Shown here: piece by piece, positions 5,935-10,781 of the stretch
Numbering within the stretch: the stretch's first letter is position 1
Layout of the letters: every line of letters begins with the position of its first letter
DNA from: an uncultured Pseudomonadales bacterium
GTDB lineage: Bacteria > Pseudomonadota > Gammaproteobacteria > Pseudomonadales > Cellvibrionaceae
Reading direction: 5' to 3'
Assembly (NCBI GenBank): GCA_938048505.1
Contig: CALIUX010000145.1
Span: 1-10,781 of the forward strand
Length of the DNA: 10,781 bases
Program-made: the position numbers and the translations under genes
The notes under the pieces: model-generated
What the model was told of the DNA's origin: nothing
What the model saw: only the letters and a program-made list of their open reading frames with translations
Databases searched by the model: none

Positions 5935-7740
5935 ATGGAAGTAACCCCACACTCCGTCCTTGAGCATACGTTTGGCTACAGTGAATTTCGTGGCCAACAA
6001 GAAGCGATTGTTAACGCCGTTATTGGAGGCCAAGATGCATTAGTCTTGATGCCTACTGGCGGCGGTAAGTCACTGTGCTATCAAATCCCTGCATTAGTGC
6101 GTAACGGTGTCGCGATTGTTGTCTCACCGCTGATTGCGCTGATGCAGGACCAGGTCGAAGCATTACGCGCACTCGGCGTGAAGGCGGGCTTCTTAAATAG
6201 TACGCTTAGCGCGCAAGAGATTTACGATAATGAGCAAGCTCTGCAAAGTGGCACATTTGATGTCATGTATGTGGCACCAGAACGCTTGATTCAAGCGCGA
6301 ACAATCAACCTATTGCAACATAGCCAAATCGCACTTTTTGCCATTGACGAAGCCCACTGTGTTGCACAATGGGGGCATGATTTTCGGGCTGATTATTTGC
6401 GGTTAGATGTCTTACACCGCGAATTCCCTAATGTGCCTCGCATTGCCTTAACCGCAACTGCCGATACACGCACGCGCCAAGAAATCATCGAGCGGCTCGC
6501 CTTAGAACAAGCCGAGCAATTTGTTAGCGGTTTTGACCGGCCCAACATTCAATATCGTATCCATCCAAAAGACAAACCGAGACAACAGCTCACAAAATTC
6601 TTACGCCAAGAGCACGATGGTGATGCCGGCATTGTTTATTGCCTATCACGCGATAAGGTCGAAAAAACCGCTTCGTGGTTACAAGCAGAAGGATTTGAAG
6701 CACTGCCTTATCATGCCGGATTATCCGCCGAGATACGCGCCTACCATCAGCGTCGTTTTTTACGCGAAGATAGCATCATCATGGTTGCAACCATTGCATT
6801 TGGCATGGGCATCGATAAACCCGATGTCCGCTTTGTCGCCCACCTTGATATGCCCAAAAGCATTGAAGCTTACTACCAAGAAACCGGCCGTGCAGGCCGT
6901 GATGGTGCCCCCTCAACGGCTCTCTTGCTCTATGGCTTTGAAGACGTTGTCAAACTGCGCCAGATGACCAGCAATAACGAAGGCAGTGAAGCCTTTAGGC
7001 GCGCAGAGCAAGAACGCTTAAATGCCATGCTGGCACTGTGCGAACTCGCAAGCTGTCGGCGCCAAACACTCTTACGCTATTTTGATGATGACTTATCCAA
7101 GCCCTGCGGTAATTGCGACACCTGCTTAGAGCCCCCTAAAACATGGGATGCAACCGAGGCCGCACAAAAAGCCCTGTCTTGCGTTTATCGTACGGGTCAA
7201 CGCTTTGGCGTACAGCATGTTGTGGATGTTTTACGCGGCGAAAATAACGAACGCGCTAAACAATACGGCCATGATCAGCTCAGTACATTTGGTATTGGCG
7301 CCGAAACACCCCAACAAGAATGGAAAGCACTTTTTCGGCAATTAGCCGCATTAGGCTATTTAGATGTTGATCGTGAATACGGTAGCTTGCTGCTGACCGA
7401 AAGCTGCCGCCACTTATTGCGCGGTGAAAAAACACTAGAGCTGCGCAAAGATACCAAAACAACCACCAAGCGCAGTAAACGACAGGCCATCGAGATCGAT
7501 CATGAAGACTTAGCCCTTTGGCATGCATTACGCCAATGTAGGCGCCGCTTAGCCGAAGAGTACGGTGTACCGCCTTATGTTATTTTCCACGATGTCACGC
7601 TGCAAAATATGCTGCACCTTAAACCCAATACAATCCAACAAATGCTAGAAGTCAGCGGTATTGGTGATGCCAAAGCCCAAAAGTACGGCCATGCCTTTTT
7701 AGATATTCTACGAGAATACGAATATAAAGGCACTGATTAG
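5935..7740 (+). CDS. recQ: ATP-dependent DNA helicase RecQ
   Basis: This is a 3'-5' superfamily 2 helicase acting in recombination and restart of stalled forks. From the preferred ATG it has 601 residues (E. coli RecQ 609) and the full domain order. The helicase core has the Q-motif region ([11 protein letters not shown]), Walker A MPTGGGKS (39-46), DEAH at 138-141 followed by the aromatic-rich QWGHDFR loop, motif III LTATAD, and motif [14 protein letters not shown]. The zinc site is Cys374, Cys391, Cys394 and Cys397, each six residues before the E. coli position. A winged-helix RQC domain and a C-terminal HRDC domain (about 520-601) follow. The frame extends upstream to a TTG at 5884, but that codon lies inside the glyA terminator, so ATG 5935 giving [15 protein letters not shown] is chosen. 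Its ribosome site is weak (GAAAGATA). Only 36 bases separate the terminator from the start. Confidence 0.97.
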   Translation: MEVTPHSVLEHTFGYSEFRGQQEAIVNAVIGGQDALVLMPTGGGKSLCYQIPALVRNGVAIVVSPLIALMQDQVEALRALGVKAGFLNSTLSAQEIYDNEQALQSGTFDVMYVAPERLIQARTINLLQHSQIALFAIDEAHCVAQWGHDFRADYLRLDVLHREFPNVPRIALTATADTRTRQEIIERLALEQAEQFVSGFDRPNIQYRIHPKDKPRQQLTKFLRQEHDGDAGIVYCLSRDKVEKTASWLQAEGFEALPYHAGLSAEIRAYHQRRFLREDSIIMVATIAFGMGIDKPDVRFVAHLDMPKSIEAYYQETGRAGRDGAPSTALLLYGFEDVVKLRQMTSNNEGSEAFRRAEQERLNAMLALCELASCRRQTLLRYFDDDLSKPCGNCDTCLEPPKTWDATEAAQKALSCVYRTGQRFGVQHVVDVLRGENNERAKQYGHDQLSTFGIGAETPQQEWKALFRQLAALGYLDVDREYGSLLLTESCRHLLRGEKTLELRKDTKTTTKRSKRQAIEIDHEDLALWHALRQCRRRLAEEYGVPPYVIFHDVTLQNMLHLKPNTIQQMLEVSGIGDAKAQKYGHAFLDILREYEYKGTD

Positions 7741-7826
7741 CCACCAAACAATACGGCTATCACACGCTCACGATAATAATCAAAAACTATAGCCACAATA
7801 GGAAAGCTGTCAGATAGCAGGCACCA

Positions 7827-7852
7827 CCATGCAGTAAAATTGCAGGGCATGG
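7827..7852. repeat. Short inverted repeat in the recQ-cytochrome gap
   Basis: CCATGC (7827-7832) and GCATGG (7847-7852) form a six-base perfect stem around 14 bases, with TGCA repeated inside. It is not followed by a T-run, so it is not a clear recQ terminator. The rest of the 212-bp gap (7741-7952) shows CATAAT at 7935-7940 as a possible -10 without a -35, and nothing else I can name. Confidence 0.25.
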
Positions 7853-7952
7853 CTGAGCGTAATACTTACAGGATTGATTACACCTCTTTTTTGCTACGCT
7901 CTCTTTTGCTCTGCCTGAATGTCTTTAAACCGCACATAATTATTGGTTTGAT

Positions 7953-9227
7953 ATGCTCACTCTTCATCGCTCTGCCCTTATAAAATTTTCCATTTTTTTC
8001 TTGCTCAGCTTTCTTAATGGCTGCAGCCAAGAAGAAGCAATCAAAACCGCCAGCAGCACAAATGCTTCTGCTTCAAAGCCTAATGCTAACGATAATAAAG
8101 CAACCATAGCGCCGCCTAAGTCACTCTCAAATACGTCATCGTCAAGCACCCAGCCGCCAGGTATTACACCGGCAATCTTAGGGAATATTCTGTTTAATGA
8201 CCCAAGTCTTTCAAACCCAGCAGGGCTTGCTTGTCGTAACTGCCATGATGAGGCAAAAGCCTTTGCTGACCCAGGCATGGCCGTTAGTGAGGGCGCCGTT
8301 AAAGGCACATTTGGTTCGCGCAATACACCCAGCTTAAAGTACGCCATGTTAGCTCCCGCACTGATCGGCCAAGAAGGCCACTCATGGAGTGGTGGCTTAT
8401 TGTGGGATGGTCGTGTCAATACGCTAGAAGAACAAGCGCTAATGCCGCTGTTTAACCCAGCAGAAATGAATAATACAGAAGCAAAGCTCGCACAGACTTT
8501 GCGACAGTCGACGTATATACAACACTTTGCCACGCTCTATGGTGAGAACACCGTAAAAGATGATACGTTATTAACAAAGGCCGCAGCCAATGCACTGCAA
8601 GCATTCCAACAAACCGACCTGTTTAAGCCTTACAACAGTAAATTTGACTATGTTGCGGCGGGACTACTGAAATACACCGAGCAAGAAAAACGTGGTCAAG
8701 CATTGTTTAGGCGCGAAGCGGCCTGTACAGATTGCCACCAGGGCTTTTTTAACTACAGCGAACAATTCACTAGTTATGGTCACCATAATATTCACACACC
8801 AGTGAATACTCACCTTGCATTTTATACCCAGCCAGAGAGCATTAACCCAGAAGGAAAAGCCTTTATTGACAAAGGCACGGCTGCCAACCCACAATTATCT
8901 GAAGCAGAAAAAAATGAGACACTAGGGCTATTTCGTACACCTACCTTACGAAATATTGCACTGACGGCACCGTATATGCATAACGGTGTATTCAAAACCC
9001 TTGAAGAAGTCATAGACTTTTATAATGACCCAGCTCAATTTCCCAAGCCCGAGGTCGTAGAAAATCGTAGCGATTTATTAGCCTTCAGCCTCAACTTAAC
9101 TCAAGAAGACAAAGCCGCTCTCATTGCATTTTTAAAAACACTAAGTGATGACTATCCGGCAGATCAAGCCCTGCAAAAACAATTAAGAGGAAAACAAGAA
9201 GCGTTACGAAAAACGTATTCGAACTAA
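7953..9227 (+). CDS. Di-haem cytochrome c peroxidase/MauG family lipoprotein
   Basis: The 424-residue protein has a lipoprotein signal (basic n-region, FSIFFLLSFL, lipobox LNGC) with lipidated Cys24 and Ser25 at +2, pointing to the outer membrane. A Ser/Thr/Asn/Pro-rich tether spans about 25-70. Two c-type haem sites follow: CRNCH (94-98) in the N-terminal domain and CTDCH (258-262) in the C-terminal domain. WDGR and the residues behind it give Trp151, Gln161 and Glu171, with the spacing of the inter-haem Trp and catalytic Gln/Glu of the CcpA/MauG family. Tyr357 in VIDFYND falls where CcpA has its Met ligand and MauG its Tyr ligand, so the MauG-like branch is favoured. No His sits where CcpA has the His71 ligand that must be released for activity. 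It probably uses hydrogen peroxide in the periplasm; the reductant or protein substrate is unknown. This is the only possible start in frame after a stop, and the Shine-Dalgarno is very weak. Confidence 0.9.
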   Translation: MLTLHRSALIKFSIFFLLSFLNGCSQEEAIKTASSTNASASKPNANDNKATIAPPKSLSNTSSSSTQPPGITPAILGNILFNDPSLSNPAGLACRNCHDEAKAFADPGMAVSEGAVKGTFGSRNTPSLKYAMLAPALIGQEGHSWSGGLLWDGRVNTLEEQALMPLFNPAEMNNTEAKLAQTLRQSTYIQHFATLYGENTVKDDTLLTKAAANALQAFQQTDLFKPYNSKFDYVAAGLLKYTEQEKRGQALFRREAACTDCHQGFFNYSEQFTSYGHHNIHTPVNTHLAFYTQPESINPEGKAFIDKGTAANPQLSEAEKNETLGLFRTPTLRNIALTAPYMHNGVFKTLEEVIDFYNDPAQFPKPEVVENRSDLLAFSLNLTQEDKAALIAFLKTLSDDYPADQALQKQLRGKQEALRKTYSN

Positions 9228-9252
9228 CTGCATAATCAAATTAAGTTGTGCA

Positions 9253-9301
9253 TTGAATTCAACTCAAAAAAAATAAATTTAAATTAAAAAAGTATTAATA
9301 C
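9253..9301. promoter_or_regulatory. Two small palindromes upstream of the second di-haem gene
   Basis: The 75-bp gap between the two cytochrome genes is very AT-rich. It contains the perfect palindromes TTGAATTCAA (9253-9262) and GTATTAATAC (9292-9301); the latter ends one base before the ATG, where a ribosome site would be expected. Either could be an operator, but AT-rich DNA gives such palindromes by chance. No terminator separates the two genes, so co-transcription is possible. Confidence 0.25.
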
Positions 9302-9302
9302 C

Positions 9303-10457
9303 ATGCGTACACATTTATTACTCTTTTGGATAATTGCTTTAACTTGCCACAGCAGCCTAGCAAAAACGGAGCAAACCGCTCAGGTAGGTTTAGCAGAACT
9401 AGGCGCAATTCTTTTTAATGACACCACCCTTTCGCAACCTAAAGGGCAGGCATGCAGTACATGCCACAACCCTGCAAAACATTTTGCTGATCCCGGCACG
9501 GCGGTACGAGAAGGCGCAGTAAAAGGGGCTGTCGGGTTTCGTAATACCCCCAGTTTAAAGTATGCAGCGGCCGCACCTGAATTCAGTGGTGGCGACTATG
9601 ATGAATGGGTAGGCGGTTTATTTTGGGATGGACGCTCTAACTCGCTAGAAGAGCAGGCTTTAGAGCCGTTTTTCAATCCTGTTGAAATGAATAATACCGA
9701 AGCAGGGCTAGCAAAGGCATTGCGCCAGCCGCACTATAAACCACTCTTTGAATCACTTTTTGGAAGCAAGGTATTAAAAGATGATACTGCGCTTGTACGA
9801 GCCGCTGCACAAGCCTTAGCCGACTTCCAACGTACACCTTTATTTGCGCCATTTGATAGTAAATACGATTATGTACAAGCAGGTCTCATGACATTTACAC
9901 CGTCAGAAGAAAGAGGCAAACGACTGTTTAATGGCGGAGGGCCCGGGTTTGGAAACTGCCTAGATTGCCATTCAGGCAGTTTCCAAGGAAAAGATATCTT
10001 TACGCGCTTTGTGCACCATAATATTTTAGTGCCACGCAATACAGAATTGGCCTTTTACAAACAACCAGAAACAGTTAACCCACAAGGAAAAGCCTTTATT
10101 GATATCGGCACGGCAATGAATAAAGGAGTGATTAATTCGCCTATAGAAGGTGAAACAACTCGGGCAAAAGGGCTATTTAGAACCCCCTCTTTACGCAATA
10201 TAGAAAAAACTGCTCCCTACATGCATAACGGTGTATTCAAAACACTTGAAGAAGTGCTTAATTTTTATATTGATATCCATAAATTTGGCCCACCAGAAGT
10301 GCGAGAGAATAAAAGCGCTATGCTCTCAACAATACTGGAAATCACACAACAGGATAAAAAAGATATTATTGCTTTCCTCAAAACACTAACGGATGGCTAC
10401 CCTGCTTCAGCAGAAATCAAAAACAAACTACGTGAGAAGCAAAAAGCGGTACATTGA
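9303..10457 (+). CDS. Di-haem cytochrome c peroxidase/MauG family, soluble periplasmic
   Basis: This is a paralogue of the preceding gene, alignable over nearly its whole mature length, with 384 residues. The signal peptide MRTHLLLFWIIALTCHSSLA fits signal peptidase I cleavage after Ala20. The Cys15 context (ALTC) is a poor lipobox and there is no Ser-rich tether, so a soluble periplasmic protein is expected. Haem sites are CSTCH (51-55) and CLDCH (219-223). Trp108, Gln118 and Glu128 reproduce the inter-haem Trp and catalytic Gln/Glu. Tyr322 in LNFYIDI replaces the CcpA Met ligand, as in MauG. The short loop after the first haem (HFADPGTAVREGAVKG) has no His at the CcpA His71 position. A Gly-rich insert (GGGPGFGN) precedes the second haem. 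It is likely a hydrogen-peroxide-using di-haem enzyme or protein oxidase with unknown partner. It lies 75 bp after its paralogue and before a strong terminator. No good Shine-Dalgarno sequence is seen. Confidence 0.9.
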   Translation: MRTHLLLFWIIALTCHSSLAKTEQTAQVGLAELGAILFNDTTLSQPKGQACSTCHNPAKHFADPGTAVREGAVKGAVGFRNTPSLKYAAAAPEFSGGDYDEWVGGLFWDGRSNSLEEQALEPFFNPVEMNNTEAGLAKALRQPHYKPLFESLFGSKVLKDDTALVRAAAQALADFQRTPLFAPFDSKYDYVQAGLMTFTPSEERGKRLFNGGGPGFGNCLDCHSGSFQGKDIFTRFVHHNILVPRNTELAFYKQPETVNPQGKAFIDIGTAMNKGVINSPIEGETTRAKGLFRTPSLRNIEKTAPYMHNGVFKTLEEVLNFYIDIHKFGPPEVRENKSAMLSTILEITQQDKKDIIAFLKTLTDGYPASAEIKNKLREKQKAVH

Positions 10458-10512
10458 ATGAAAAACAATAAAGCGCTTATGAGAATTATTTAAACGACAT
10501 CAAAAAAGAATA

Positions 10513-10552
10513 AAAAAAGGCCGATTAACATCCTATTTAATCGGCCTTTTTT
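10513..10552. terminator. Bidirectional intrinsic terminator between convergent genes
   Basis: AAAAAAGGCCGATTAA (10513-10528) pairs perfectly with TTAATCGGCCTTTTTT (10537-10552), a 16-bp stem with an eight-base loop. The A-run and T-run flanks make it work for the di-haem gene on the + strand (56 bases after its stop) and for hemL on the - strand (about 30 bases after its stop). Confidence 0.95.
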
Positions 10553-10583
10553 ATTAACAAGACATCAAGTCATTCAATATAAT

Positions 10584-10781
10584 TTATAATCGAGAGAAAA
10601 CTTGCCTAGCGACTTCAAGTGTCTCATCAATATCAGCATCACTATGCGCAGTACTCATGAAAGCGGCTTCATAAGAAGCAGGCGCCAAGTTTACGCCGCC
10701 TTCTAGCATGCCATGAAAAAAGGCATTAAAACGCTCATTATTACAGGCCATGACTTGCTGATAATTTGTAACTTTCTTTTC
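10584..10781 (-). CDS. hemL: Glutamate-1-semialdehyde 2,1-aminomutase, C-terminal part
   Basis: Only the last 65 residues and a TAA at 10584-10586 are in the window; the gene runs off the right edge. HemL is the cytoplasmic PLP enzyme that converts glutamate-1-semialdehyde to 5-aminolevulinate in the C5 pathway of haem synthesis. The visible C-terminus contains VMACNNERFNAFFHGMLE, GGVNLAPASYEAAFMSTAHS and a final helix ending ARQVFSRL. This lines up with the E. coli HemL tail ([21 protein letters not shown], then FEAGFMSVAHS, ending RRVFAKL). The active-site Lys lies outside the window. The gene converges on the di-haem genes and shares their terminator. The match over this tail is characteristic enough for a firm call, though completeness of the gene cannot be judged. 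Confidence 0.93.
   Translation of the reverse strand, partial: EKKVTNYQQVMACNNERFNAFFHGMLEGGVNLAPASYEAAFMSTAHSDADIDETLEVARQVFSRL

Noticed and set aside
7964..8533. 189-codon - strand frame opposite the first di-haem gene
   Set aside because: It lies wholly inside a well-supported gene with haem motifs, has no ribosome site and resembles no family.
1..10781. CRISPR array, tRNA/rRNA genes, prophage or defence island
   Set aside because: No regularly spaced repeats, tRNA-like cloverleaf, rRNA stretch, integrase, transposase or defence-family gene was seen; most of the window is housekeeping genes.

Overview
The window looks like chromosomal DNA of a free-living, probably marine, gammaproteobacterium. 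EttA, GlyA, RecQ and HemL all read as close relatives of the enterobacterial and pseudomonad proteins. Two lipoproteins carry long Ser-rich tethers, a style common in the polysaccharide-degrading Cellvibrionales (Saccharophagus, Teredinibacter, Cellvibrio). The order assignment is an inference from style, not a phylogenetic result. From memory, homologues of ettA, glyA and the lone PilZ gene also lie near each other in Pseudomonas aeruginosa (PA4595, PA4602, PA4608), so this may be an old conserved neighbourhood.

Layout. Positions 1-388 hold the 3' part of a DUF4124 protein gene on the + strand. A convergent single-domain PilZ (c-di-GMP receptor) gene follows on the - strand, with a degenerate 16-nt tandem repeat between them. 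Positions 932-1213 have no intact gene but hold two inverted-repeat structures, one of which looks like a small mobile palindromic repeat. On the - strand come ettA (ABC-F translation factor) and an unrecognised Ser-rich lipoprotein gene. A 332-bp divergent intergenic region leads into glyA (+). It may encode a 22-codon leader peptide with a Leu-Leu-Pro triplet repeated three times, ending inside the glyA start. glyA ends in a strong intrinsic terminator, and recQ (+) starts only 36 nt beyond it. After a 212-bp gap come two tandem paralogous di-haem cytochrome c peroxidase/MauG-family genes (+). A long bidirectional terminator separates them from the 3' end of hemL (-), which runs off the right edge.

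How the genes relate. Most are independent housekeeping functions: one-carbon/serine-glycine metabolism (glyA), recombination and repair (recQ), ribosome energy sensing (ettA), tetrapyrrole synthesis (hemL) and c-di-GMP signalling (PilZ). hemL supplies the haem precursor 5-aminolevulinate, so its position beside two haem proteins is suggestive, but the genes are convergent and separately terminated. The most distinctive accessory content is the di-haem pair. Both have a Tyr where classical peroxidases have the Met haem ligand, and both keep the catalytic Gln and Glu. One is built as an outer-membrane lipoprotein on a tether and the other as a soluble periplasmic protein. No known MauG substrate gene is present in the window. 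I did not see a phage, CRISPR array, toxin-antitoxin pair or other defence system.
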